A stretch of DNA of 21,996 bases from positions 175,627 through 197,622 of the forward strand of contig BFEA01000592.1 in assembly GCA_003427395.1 (NCBI GenBank), in the 5' to 3' direction. Position numbers and translations under genes: made by a program. This DNA comes from Chara braunii (Eukaryota; Streptophyta; Charophyceae; Charales; Characeae). The notes beneath the pieces were generated by a model that did not search any database, was not told the DNA's origin, and worked only from the letters and a program-made list of their open reading frames with translations. Position 1 is the first letter of the stretch. Every line of letters starts with the position of its first letter. Below, in pieces: positions 8,806-16,444 of this stretch.

Positions 8806-9061
8806 GCAGTACTTGTCCCAGCTTTGGGCTGCGGAAGACAAATAGAGTAGAAACGCCTCTAATCGGTGAATTTGGGCGCTTCTGTAGTGGCCCGTACGTT
8901 TCCTAAAACCGGGCACAACTTCAGGAAGTACTGGTTGGCACAGCCATTGGCCGCAGAAAACAAAATAGAGTAGAAACATTTCCAGTTGGATGAATTTGGG
9001 CGCTTCTGTTACGTTCTGTAGTGACCTGTGCGTTTCCTAAAGTGGGAACGACTTTAGGAAG
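8806..9061. repeat. Two-copy tandem repeat, about 124-135 bp
   Basis: ATAGAGTAGAAAC, TGAATTTGGGCGCTTCTG, GTAGTG and TTTCCTAAA with a GGAAGT end occur twice (anchors at 8842/8965 and 8868/8992). The second copy carries about 11 extra bases. Each copy ends in a potential hairpin, perfect in copy 2: TTCCTAAAGT (9034-9043) pairs with ACTTTAGGAA (9051-9060). Confidence 0.9.
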
Positions 9062-9193
9062 TCCCTGTAGACTAAGTTTAATTTACGATAAAACCAATAA
9101 AGAAACCCACTCACTTTACTTCTACTCATGCGGTTCCATCCGGGTCCAAACTCAGGTCTGCGTTCCAACAATTCATGGGTGTACCAACTGAGC
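9062..9193 (-). mobile_element. Possible tRNA-derived SINE head
   Basis: On the minus strand, GGCTCAGTTGGTACACC (9177-9193) resembles a tRNA A box, and GAGTTTGGACCC about 31 nt downstream loosely resembles a B box. Similar A-box sequence occurs at about 11010-11036. The B box is weak and no tail or target duplication is clear. Confidence 0.35.
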
Positions 9194-9310
9194 CCTCACC
9201 TAACTGCCCCTTCTGTTAAGGAACTGATGCCTGTTTTTCTCCGCTAGCTGCACCTCACCTAACTATCCCTTTTGTCTACAAACTGACGCCTGTTTTGTCC
9301 GCTAGCCGCA
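9194..9310. repeat. 59-bp tandem duplication
   Basis: Copies at 9194-9252 and 9253-9310 share CCTCACCTAACT, AACTGA(T/C)GCCTGTTTT and CCGCTAGC(T/C)GCA. Confidence 0.9.
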
Positions 9311-9732
9311 CAGTAGGGGATGCACAGCGTCATTGTCAACGGCCTCCTTGAGGCTCCGCAGTGTCTCATACCTCTGCCTGGTCTTCGCCATACATCACTC
9401 ACTAGATATCCAGAGCTGTACTACTTTAAAGAGTTGTACAATGCCTTCTTTTTTTTTTGTTTTGCTGACAAAGTCCAGGTTGTTGTTGGAGGAGGGAGGG
9501 GAGGGGAGGGGGTGGAAGTTGTCCAATGTCCCTCTTCCGTTGCCTTCTTCTCCGAGCAAAGAATAGAGAACCAAACTCTCCTCCACCCCCCCACCCCACC
9601 CCACCCCCTCCCCTCTCTATACATCATCATGAAACCAATTGCTTATGGAAAGGTATAGATAACATGTGGGATTGAAAGCTTTCTTTCTCTTTTTCCTTTC
9701 TGATTTTTTCCCCCTCTGTTCCTTTTTCCCTT
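9311..9732. other. Geneless stretch with opposed G-rich and C-rich blocks
   Basis: A G-rich block with four runs of at least three G (9494-9512) is followed by a C-rich block (about 9583-9613). The blocks are partly complementary. The overlapping open frames in both strands are low-complexity and not credible genes. The last 9 bases (9724-9732) are the left target duplication of the next element. Confidence 0.55.
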
Positions 9733-10092
9733 GGGATAATTTGCAAATTACCCCCATAAGTTGAGATATATGCCAAAATGGCCCTGAGAGATGTGAGTAC
9801 AGCGGAATGCCCTTTTGGGACGAAATCTTTGTGTTGTGCCCCTGTCAGGCGGGTGTGCAACTTTGCAATCTGGACCGCCCCGTTTAGGCCTTGGCCTTTC
9901 GCAATAGCGCCTTGTACTGGGGCGTTTTGCAATGTTGGACGGTACCCGGTAGGGGTATGTTGCAAAGATGGGAGTCCAACCGATGGTAGGGGCATTTCAC
10001 AAACTATTTTTTTTGTCAAAGGCTCTACCCACATCTTTTAGAAGCATTTTGGCATATATCTCAACTTATGGGGGTATTTTGCAAACTATCCC
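9733..10092. mobile_element. MULE-like MITE with 48-bp TIRs
   Basis: Inverted repeats at 9733-9780 and 10045-10092 match at 46 of 48 positions (termini GGGATAATTTGC and GGGATAGTTTGC read inward). Nine-base flanks TTTTCCCTT (9724-9732) and GTTTCCCTT (10093-10101) agree at 8 of 9 positions. Long TIRs with a 9-bp duplication fit a Mutator-like non-autonomous element. The interior has T/GTTGCAA-rich repetitive sequence and no transposase. Confidence 0.9.
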
Positions 10093-10101
10093 GTTTCCCT
10101 T

Positions 10102-10734
10102 TTGTCCCTTTTTTAAAGAAAAAGGCGACGCAGTATTGAACTGACCGGCCCCAGGCAACTTAGAATGCTCTTAGGGCCTGATCCCACTTCTTATAGGCGA
10201 GGCACGTTTTGGTAAATTTTGGGATCCCACCTCTTTCCGCGAGAGCTGGAGGTGGCCCTGTTTTTTCGAAGAAGTGGAAACAGCCTAGCATGTGGCAGTG
10301 CAAGCGCGATTTGAGGACACATAGTTCTTTCAAAATCAAAAGAAGCCACCCCTGTACCCTGCACCGTGAAAGAAGGAGCCCTTGCTTTTTTCTTCCTTTT
10401 TTTTCCCCCTGATGTGCAGGCCGTTGGATCCTCGAGGAGCCACAAGATAGTGCCGCTCCGTTAGGAAAAGTCCCGCAGAAGTAGGGCATGTGGGGTCGCG
10501 TTTTTCTTTCACCTTCCGTGCGCGGCGCCTCCACCTTTCGCGGCACTTTTACATTTTTATTATTATTATTATTATTATTGTTATTATTCCTATTATAAAA
10601 GGCCAGGTTGTTGTAGAGGTGGGATACTAGACGGATGTCAGTCACCCACAGTACTCGGCCACTCGGTTGTCGAGATGAACTCCTCTGAAGACCCCACCCA
10701 CCCTTCCTCTCATCTTTTTGCCCTGGCGCACCCG
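10102..10734. other. No recognisable gene; (TTA)n microsatellite
   Basis: A TAT/ATT trinucleotide repeat lies at about 10558-10589. The 161-codon minus-strand open frame crosses it and encodes an Asn run, so I do not treat it as a gene. GATCCCAC near 10181 and GTGGGATA near 10619 could be worn inverted ends of an element, but this is weak. Confidence 0.45.
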
Positions 10735-10930
10735 CACCCGCACCCCCCCTGTCCTACCCTAGTGTTAACCACCCAGGACCATCACCCATGGCCATCTTGG
10801 CGGGGTGAGCTGACCAGACAGCAGTTGCAGGTACTGGGGCTAAGCAGAGACTCCTACCCCCTGCTCAGCCCCGGTTGAAGCAGACGCCGTGCAAGCCTGA
10901 TTGCACAGGGACTTCGGGAGCTAGGTACGA
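10735..10930. repeat. Diverged dispersed repeat, copy 1
   Basis: CACCCCCCCTGTCCTACC, CAGGACCATCACCC, TGACCAGACAGCAGT and GGGACTTCGG have counterparts in the same order at about 14040-14260. The class is unknown. Confidence 0.7.
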
Positions 10931-11009
10931 ACATGCTACTACTACAAAAACGGAAAGAAGTGAGATCTGCCCCTTATTCTGCGTCTGACGATATCTGGGC
11001 AGACTCTGA

Positions 11010-11036
11010 GGTGTACCAACTGAGCTATGGTCCTCA
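11010..11036 (-). other. A-box-like sequence
   Basis: The minus strand reads GACCATAGCTCAGTTGGTAC, a good match to a tRNA A box. No B box is recognisable at the expected distance and no cloverleaf forms, so it is a SINE remnant at most. Confidence 0.3.
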
Positions 11037-11282
11037 CCCTAATAGAACGCCCGGTCATTATGGCTGTATATGGCACAACTTTCAGTCTAGATACAGCTAT
11101 AATAACCAGGCGTTCTCGGGTGAAGACAGTAGGCCCGTTGGTAAGGCTTTCTTTCTACTGTTTGCACCAGGTCCTGAACTATGGTCTTCGTCCCGAACAC
11201 ACCCCTTGTATTGATGTATACAAGCCACCTTTCCAGTCCGATGCATTCATAATTAGGGGACATCCTGTTAGGGCAAGACGGT

Positions 11283-11603
11283 AGTCAAATTCACTCAAAT
11301 TCACTCAAATTCACCCAATTCACTCAAATTCACTCATTGACAAATTCACTCAAATTCACCCAATTCACTCAAATTCACTNNNNNNNNNNNNNNNNNNNNN
11401 NNNNNNNNNNNNNNNNNNNNNNNNNNNNNNNNNNNNNNNNNNNNNNNNNNNNNNNNNNNNNNNNNNNNNNNNNNNNNNNNNNNNNNNNNNNNNNNNNNNC
11501 TCAAATTCACCCAATTCACTCAAATTCACTCAAATTCACTCAAATTCACTCAAATTCACCCACTTCACTCAAATTCACTCAAATTCACTCAAATACACTC
11601 AAG
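11283..11603. repeat. 10-bp satellite (ATTCACTCAA)n
   Basis: A degenerate decamer array lies on both sides of an assembly gap. Variant units (CCAATTCAC, CATTGACAAATTCAC) interrupt it. The array is probably longer than shown. Confidence 0.95.
11380..11499. other. Assembly gap, 120 N
   Basis: Unresolved bases inside the decamer satellite. The true length is unknown. Confidence 0.99.
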
Positions 11604-11814
11604 CGGATGTATGGGGGACAAGTCCCACTTACGCCAATTCTTCATTTCTGAACATTGATCTTTGGAATCTGCAGTCCGAAATTGAGGATTAGGCTAACTG
11701 GGACTCGGCCCCGGGACAGAGAAAGTGTTGGATTGAAAGACTTCACACTGTCAGTACCTGAACTAGTCCGATTTCTTCAAGGCTCAAGCATGCCTATGTC
11801 ATACTGCAGACTCT

Positions 11815-12167
11815 ATTTTTTTATTTTTTTTTTGGCGAACAAGAGAAATCATTACAAGCTGGGAACCGGGCCCAGCGTCCCTCACATAATTGGCTACGGC
11901 CTAAGGGGATGAGCCAGGCTCTCAGGCCAGGCTAAACCCCAACGGCAGCAGAGGACCCAAGGAATGTCCTATCCAAAAAAAGGCCAGCATAAAAGAAAAT
12001 AAATTTAAAAAAAAACAAACCTATCTACACTAATCGAGGGCAACATGCAACACCGGCATATACTCAAGAGGGAATTACGGGCTCTCACAGATTGTTGGGA
12101 AAAAAAAGAAAAAAAAAAAGACGACAAAGAAGAAGAAGAAGAAGAGGGAGTTACGGAGCCCTATACA
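11815..12167 (-). mobile_element. 5'-truncated LINE-like insertion
   Basis: Read on the minus strand, the element ends in the 6-7-6 hairpin (11858-11876), then TTGTAATGATTTCTCTTG and an A-rich tail (T-run at 11815-11834 on +). CATACTGCAGACTCT (11800-11814) and CATAATGCAGACTTT (12168-12182) flank it and match at 13 of 15 positions, as expected for a target-site duplication from target-primed reverse transcription. No RT sequence remains, so a SINE sharing the same 3' end is possible. A further A-rich insertion sits inside it at 12081-12143. Confidence 0.75.
12081..12143. mobile_element. A-rich insertion with 13-bp duplication
   Basis: Sixty-three bases, mostly A-runs and (GAA)n, lie between GAGGGAATTACGG (12068-12080) and GAGGGAGTTACGG (12144-12156). 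This fits a tail-dominated retroposition nested in the LINE-like element. Tandem duplication with microsatellite growth is an alternative. Confidence 0.5.
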
Positions 12168-12199
12168 CATAATGCAGACTTTCCAAGGACCCAGACTAC

Positions 12200-12330
12200 T
12201 GTTTAAGTTTTATTATTATTCTTTTTTTTTTTAATAAAAAAAAAACATTCCTTTTGTGCTGGAAACCGGGTCCAGACGCATTGATATCTCGGCCATGCGG
12301 GCTGGGCGAGGCACTTCCGGCCAAGTCCAT
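12200..12330 (-). mobile_element. LINE/SINE-like 3' end, copy d
   Basis: On the minus strand the hairpin (12258-12276, GCTGGA with TCCAGA) is followed within about 30 nt by A-rich tail sequence (T/A-rich at 12208-12244 on +). The 5' limit and target duplication were not found. Confidence 0.5.
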
Positions 12331-12649
12331 CCCAACCGAAGTCAGAAAAGTCCCATTGTGAAGGGTCCAACAAGGGAAAGCAGAGGGAATCTAACAAAAT
12401 ATAGCAACATATAATGCAATCTAACAAGGGAGGTATATGCATTCCCACATAATATATGCATCACCACATAATATTATTATGTTCATTCTCAATTACATCC
12501 CAGTAGTCCCAGCAAATTCTAACAAAATCTTACAAAATGTAGCACTTCATGTATTCTTTCACAATTACTTCCCAGTAGTTCCAGCGCCGCTCAAAATTAC
12601 GCATCAAGGTACTAAACAGAAAAGTGAGCCGATGGTGGAATTTTTATTA
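12331..12649. other. No recognisable gene
   Basis: The stretch contains local repeats of TCTAACAA, CCCAGTAGT and (ACATAATAT). The 183-codon plus-strand frame starting at 12437 crosses unrelated repeats and is not credible. Confidence 0.4.
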
Positions 12650-12822
12650 CTATTAATTTATTATTATTATTATTTTTTTTTTGTGAGTCTGTGTGAAAAG
12701 CCCTTCTGTAAGGCCTCTATGCCAGCGGGCGTAGGAGAGCCGCTGGAATTGAGGCCTTTGCTGCCGGGCTGCTCCATCTATTGGTGGGAAGCGGCACCTG
12801 CTGGAAAGCGGGTCCAGCGTCC
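12650..12822 (-). mobile_element. LINE/SINE-like 3' end, copy e
   Basis: An (AAT)n/poly(A) tail on the minus strand (12650-12682 on +) is preceded by GC-rich sequence with a GCCAGCGG/CCGCTGG hairpin and then by the dispersed block (12771-12822). The latter has a perfect 6-7-6 hairpin at 12800-12818. No target duplication was found. Confidence 0.6.
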
Positions 12823-13004
12823 TTGGATACAACGGCGGAATTTTGTTTTTGGTTCAGGTTTCCCACATATGGACCGCAGGTGGAAAAGTGTCCCGAAACG
12901 GAAAACAAGCCACCGACGAAGTTTATCGACGGCGGCTGGATCCCGCTCGGATCCCACTTGGCTTCCTCGTAACCCGGCGTGGAATTGATTCTCAAGCGGG
13001 GTAA
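12823..13004. other. No recognisable gene
   Basis: GC-rich, unassigned. Its right end shows weak inverted similarity to 13033-13080 around the palindrome. Confidence 0.4.
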
Positions 13005-13032
13005 GGTACTGGTGGTATAAACCACCAGTACC
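13005..13032. repeat. Perfect palindrome, 12-bp arms
   Basis: GGTACTGGTGGT, a 4-base ATAA loop and the exact complement. GTACTGGTGGTTTAAA at about 7759 is a third instance, so this may be two terminal sequences joined head to head. Confidence 0.95.
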
Positions 13033-13208
13033 CTTCCCAGCCATTTTGCTGAGACATGCCGGGTAACACAGAGGCCGAATTCGGCAGGTGGGGGGGGCCA
13101 GATGCGCCCACAAAGCTTGGCGTGCACGGCCCGCAGCCAACATATTATTGAAAAGCGGGCATGGGACAATTTGTTTCATACTAGCTCTTCGGATGCCCTG
13201 TCCCAAGT

Positions 13209-13242
13209 CTCCGAGATTTTAGGAGAGGCTCAATAGGATTCT
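13209..13242. repeat. Direct repeat flanking the Harbinger-like MITE, copy 1
   Basis: CTCCGAGATTTTAGGAGAGG and CTCAATAGGATTCT recur at 13816-13849 with about five differences. Confidence 0.85.
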
Positions 13243-13339
13243 TGGCCCAGGGACGTTTGGAGACAGTAAGGGGACTCAGGAGTCAGGACAGGTACCCCTT
13301 GAGGGCAGGCTTGTTTTTCTTGTTCAGGGCTTGTCTTAG

Positions 13340-13748
13340 GGCGTACTCACGCTAGGGCCATTCACACGAGGGGCGGAATGTAGCAAACGTGGTAGCAAAC
13401 GAGGTAGCAAATGTCAGCGGCCTGGCGAGCCGTGGGAAAGGACGTTTTTGTACCCCTTTTTTTCAGTTTGGCATTTCATGAGAGGAAATTTGGGCGCGTC
13501 TATCGACTGATCCAAGCCGGAGGAAAAATAAGACTCGAAGGATTTGGGCCTCGCGCAGTGTGACAACGCGAAGCACCATGTCAGCAACTGGCAGGAGGCA
13601 CCTTGTCAGCAATTGGCAATAGGCACCAAGTCAGGAATCGGCAGCAAGTCCCGGTCGTGTGACCGGGCGGGGTAGTAGTACTTCACCAAAAGTGGGATTG
13701 CAAATTTTGCAGATTTTGCTGCTATGCCACCGCTTTGTGAGTACGCCC
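13340..13748. mobile_element. PIF/Harbinger-like MITE
   Basis: Exact 12-bp inverted termini GGGCGTACTCAC (13340-13351; complement at 13737-13748) are flanked by TTA on both sides (13337-13339, 13749-13751). A TWA duplication with GG-starting termini is typical of PIF/Harbinger (Tourist) MITEs. The 409-bp interior has no transposase and includes the 25-bp tandem repeat at 13573-13647. Confidence 0.8.
13573..13647. repeat. Three-copy 25-bp tandem repeat
   Basis: Units start with GCACC at 13573, 13598 and 13623, each with (A/T)(T/A)GTCAG(C/G)AA(C/T)(T/C)GGCA. They lie inside the Harbinger-like MITE. Confidence 0.9.
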
Positions 13749-13815
13749 TTAGTGCCAGCCCACAGCATGGGGCCTTCTTCTTTTCTACGGGCCCTGAAGA
13801 TGGCCTTTCCCTAGG

Positions 13816-13849
13816 CTCCAAAATTTTAGGAGGGGCTCAATAGGGTTCT
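13816..13849. repeat. Direct repeat flanking the Harbinger-like MITE, copy 2
   Basis: Partner of 13209-13242. The MITE lies between the two copies, which could be the repeats of an older element. Confidence 0.85.
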
Positions 13850-14039
13850 CAACTTGGCTGGGGCCATGTTCTGGTCACTCGGCCGAGATTTTTGCGAACG
13901 TTTTTGGGACGCCACGCGCGTTGAAGCCCAGGGTGTTGTAGAGGCCAAGGACCATACCCGCGGTGATTGCTGGCAATGGCAGCCAATGGTTGCCCTGACA
14001 GGGTAGGTCAGCTACCCCACCCATCCCCACATTAACACT

Positions 14040-14260
14040 CTCAGTGCACCCCCTGTCCCTACTATCCTACCTCAGTGTGACCAGCACTCAGGACCATCAC
14101 CCTACCAGTATCGAGGGCAACGTGGACCAGAGAGCAGTGACAAGCACCAAGGCTGGGCCACCCCCCCAGGGCCCCAGCCCTCGTGGCCGCGGAAGCGGAA
14201 GGGGACGAAGTCCGACGAACCTTGCCGTACGGGAACTTCGGACGCCAGGCTCATGCAATC
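14040..14260. repeat. Diverged dispersed repeat, copy 2
   Basis: Counterpart of 10735-10930, with CACCCCCTGTCCC, CAGGACCATCACCC, GACCAGAGAGCAGTGAC and GGGAACTTCGG in the same order. Confidence 0.7.
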
Positions 14261-14349
14261 TTTTTTTTTTTTTAATATAAAAGCTATATTCTTCTCTCAA
14301 TTTCACCTCACACTACCTACCCGACGATTGCGTTTTTTTGTTTTTTTTT

Positions 14350-14366
14350 GAAAAAGGCCCGACGAT

Positions 14367-14400
<34 letters not shown>

Positions 14401-14477
14401 ACCCCGTCAGTGTTAGTGCTGCTGATAGGAGCAGACACCACTAACACCTAGGGAGAGGAAAAAGGCCCGACGATTCT
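14350..14477 (-). mobile_element. Miniature retroposon with 19-bp target duplication
   Basis: AAAAAGGCCCGACGATTCT occurs exactly at 14351-14369 and 14459-14477. Between the copies, read on the minus strand, lies a body of about 60 nt that starts CCTCTCCCTAGG, folds into a hairpin and ends in a poly(A) tail of about 25 (T-run at 14370-14394 on +). An exact 19-bp duplication with a 3' poly(A) tail is the signature of LINE-driven retroposition. The body is homologous to 5637-5694. Confidence 0.85.
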
Positions 14478-14713
14478 AATTAGCTTGCTCTCGCAAGTAC
14501 AGCTGTATGCCCGCTCTCTTGGAACACTCTCTGAATCTTCAGCCCGCAGTTCGCTGAGTCTTCGGCCTGCTCTCATGGACTCGTCACACAGATGATTGCT
14601 TGCAGCTCACCTCGAGCGCATCGGCGGCGCCGCGGAGAAGGGAGCAGCTGCCTTTGCAATGGTAATCCTAGCCGTTGATTCAGCCGCTGGCCCGCTGCCT
14701 TGGCAGATGGCGG
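14478..14713. other. 3' flank of the polyphenol oxidase gene
   Basis: No ORF or repeat was recognised, and I saw no AATAAA on the gene's strand. The transcript end cannot be placed. Confidence 0.35.
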
Positions 14714-16444
14714 TCATGGTCGTTCACGCCGCTGGGTAATAGTGGGGTACAGCCACTCGACGCGGACGGATGGGAGAAGGAGGGACAAGGTGCCCATGGG
14801 CTCTGTGCCGAGCTCCTGTGGGACGATCCGGAGCGTCCAGTTCGCTCTCTCCCAGAGATCGAGGTCGCTGCCCAGCGCCTCTGCGATGGGGAACTGGACG
14901 GTCCGCGTCACGCGAGTCCGGGATCCCGACGCCGGGAAGGAGTACAACGACGACAGGTAATGCGGCCTGCTGATCGTTTCCTCACCGTTCCAATACGTGC
15001 AGGTGATGTACACGTGGAAGAGGAAAGGCGATTGACAGGAGAGATGGAAGGAGTCCAGGCTGACGACCAGTGTCCCGTAGGCTGCGGCGTGCTCAGACGT
15101 CGCACTGCAAGCGTGCGCAGGTGTGCGAGTAGTTGTTGTGCTATCACCTCTGTATCCCCCTTGCGGGCTCTCGCTGTCGAAGGGTTCCGTTCTCTGTCTG
15201 TTGCCTCGTCCTAAGGCCAAGAGCGGGCAGTCGACGATATTGCCGCTCGAACGCACAGCAGTGGCAGCGCGCAGGAGCGTCGGCCACGTGGAGGCTCGAG
15301 AGGAGATCTCCCACAGAGATGCAATATTCCTTCGGCGCTCCGCGTATCGGCGGATCATCTGCTCCCTCGAGGGCAGCCAGTCGTTCTCCACGTCCTCGTA
15401 CGTGTACCGCAGGTTCTGCTCCGTTTCCAGCACGTCTTTGACCGAGATCGATGTGAGGACGGCGTTCTCGTCGTAGAAGACAAATCTCGAGCACCGCCAC
15501 GTATGATCAGGAGGATTACATCTCCTCGTAGTCGTAGCTGTGGGTAGGCGCAGCCATACCCACCACAGCCTGTCGACGTTGGCATGATGGGCGAAGAAGA
15601 CGGGGTCGGCCGCCGCCCAGCTGAGGTTGCCCATGTTGTGGAACGGCGGAGTCTGCCTCCCCACTGCCGCGTGGATTGCATTATGACTTCCGGTCTCGAT
15701 CAGTCCGCCCTGCTCACTCCCCAAGGGCCTGCCTAAAAATAGCTCGTGCGTGTCGGCGTCCACAATCGTTGTTCTAAGCATCTCCCTCCTCGTCGCATTG
15801 CTCACCAGCGCTCTCAAATTCCAATCGTTGTCGTTTCTGTTTCGATCGAACAGAGGCGAGGACGGTCTCCGGAACGCCGCTGGGAACTCTCTGCCCGACC
15901 TGCTGTCCCAGCTCCAGAAGACCAAGCGGAAGTCCGGATCGCCCACCATAGCCGCGAGGATGCGCTCGTGGAAGTAGAGGTACATTCTGTGCCAAGGCAA
16001 GAAGAACCAGTTGTTGTGCACGTCATACTCGCGCCCGTACGCCAGGCCACCGGAGCAATACACGCAGTGCACCAGTCGCTGCTGTTCCATGCCACGCGGG
16101 TCCTCCGGATCGTTATGCTGAAGCTCTCTCATCTTTCGATACGCCATGGCCAGCTTCTTGACGTACTCACTGCTCTGCAGAGCCGTCTTCGCTGACAGAC
16201 GCTCCCGCACGGGGATGGACGCGTTGCGCTCGAACTTCACGGCCTCCGTTCCATCGTCGGGCACCTGAAGACAGCACGGACTGCCCTTCAGGCATTGCCT
16301 CAGGTCGGGACCCGGAAGTGGCACCCGCTGACTCAGCACGTGCAGGTGCGCGCTGTGGAGAGGCAGAAGCAGATTCACAGCAATCCCCCAAACCAGCAGC
16401 CCGGAGATCATCGTCCCCAGCTTCAAGATCATGGCAACGGCCAT
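14714..16444 (-). CDS. Polyphenol oxidase (tyrosinase/catechol oxidase)
   Basis: A type-3 copper enzyme that oxidises o-diphenols, and possibly monophenols, to quinones using O2. The ORF has 576 codons and no intron. CuA: H126 and C130 in HCVYC (C130 is the likely thioether partner), H143, and H152 in PWHRMYLYFHE. CuB: H254 and H258 in SHNAIHAAVG and the HH pair 286-287 in FFAHHANVDRLW. E250 sits at the water-keeper position and N255 follows the first CuB histidine. The N-terminal C51/C57/C58 arrangement, YTY at 347-349, DWL at 355-357 and a C-terminal FHVYI region match plant PPOs. Residues 5-30 are hydrophobic with no plastid-type transit region, and four sequons (N74, N216, N273, N535) point to the secretory route. 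The position of the plant gate Phe is L274. GTG at 16466-16468 opens the frame further, but the first ATG is at 16442-16444. Family call very sure; substrate unknown. Confidence 0.96.
   Translation of the reverse strand: MAVAMILKLGTMISGLLVWGIAVNLLLPLHSAHLHVLSQRVPLPGPDLRQCLKGSPCCLQVPDDGTEAVKFERNASIPVRERLSAKTALQSSEYVKKLAMAYRKMRELQHNDPEDPRGMEQQRLVHCVYCSGGLAYGREYDVHNNWFFLPWHRMYLYFHERILAAMVGDPDFRLVFWSWDSRSGREFPAAFRRPSSPLFDRNRNDNDWNLRALVSNATRREMLRTTIVDADTHELFLGRPLGSEQGGLIETGSHNAIHAAVGRQTPPFHNMGNLSWAAADPVFFAHHANVDRLWWVWLRLPTATTTRRCNPPDHTWRCSRFVFYDENAVLTSISVKDVLETEQNLRYTYEDVENDWLPSREQMIRRYAERRRNIASLWEISSRASTWPTLLRAATAVRSSGNIVDCPLLALGRGNRQRTEPFDSESPQGGYRGDSTTTTRTPAHACSATSEHAAAYGTLVVSLDSFHLSCQSPFLFHVYITCTYWNGEETISRPHYLSSLYSFPASGSRTRVTRTVQFPIAEALGSDLDLWERANWTLRIVPQELGTEPMGTLSLLLPSVRVEWLYPTITQRRERP

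Noticed and set aside
9778-10041. 87-codon open frame
   Set aside because: It lies entirely inside the MULE-like MITE and has no similarity to a transposase.
10160-10645. 161-codon minus-strand open frame
   Set aside because: It contains a poly-Asn run from the TTA microsatellite and low-complexity sequence.
11010-11036. tRNA gene on the minus strand
   Set aside because: Only an A-box-like stretch is present. No cloverleaf or B box could be found.
11283-11603. CRISPR-like array
   Set aside because: The units are a 10-bp satellite without unique spacers, and the context is eukaryotic.
12437-12988. 183-codon plus-strand open frame
   Set aside because: It runs across an (ATT)n tail and the dispersed hairpin block of a minus-strand repeat, with no domain.
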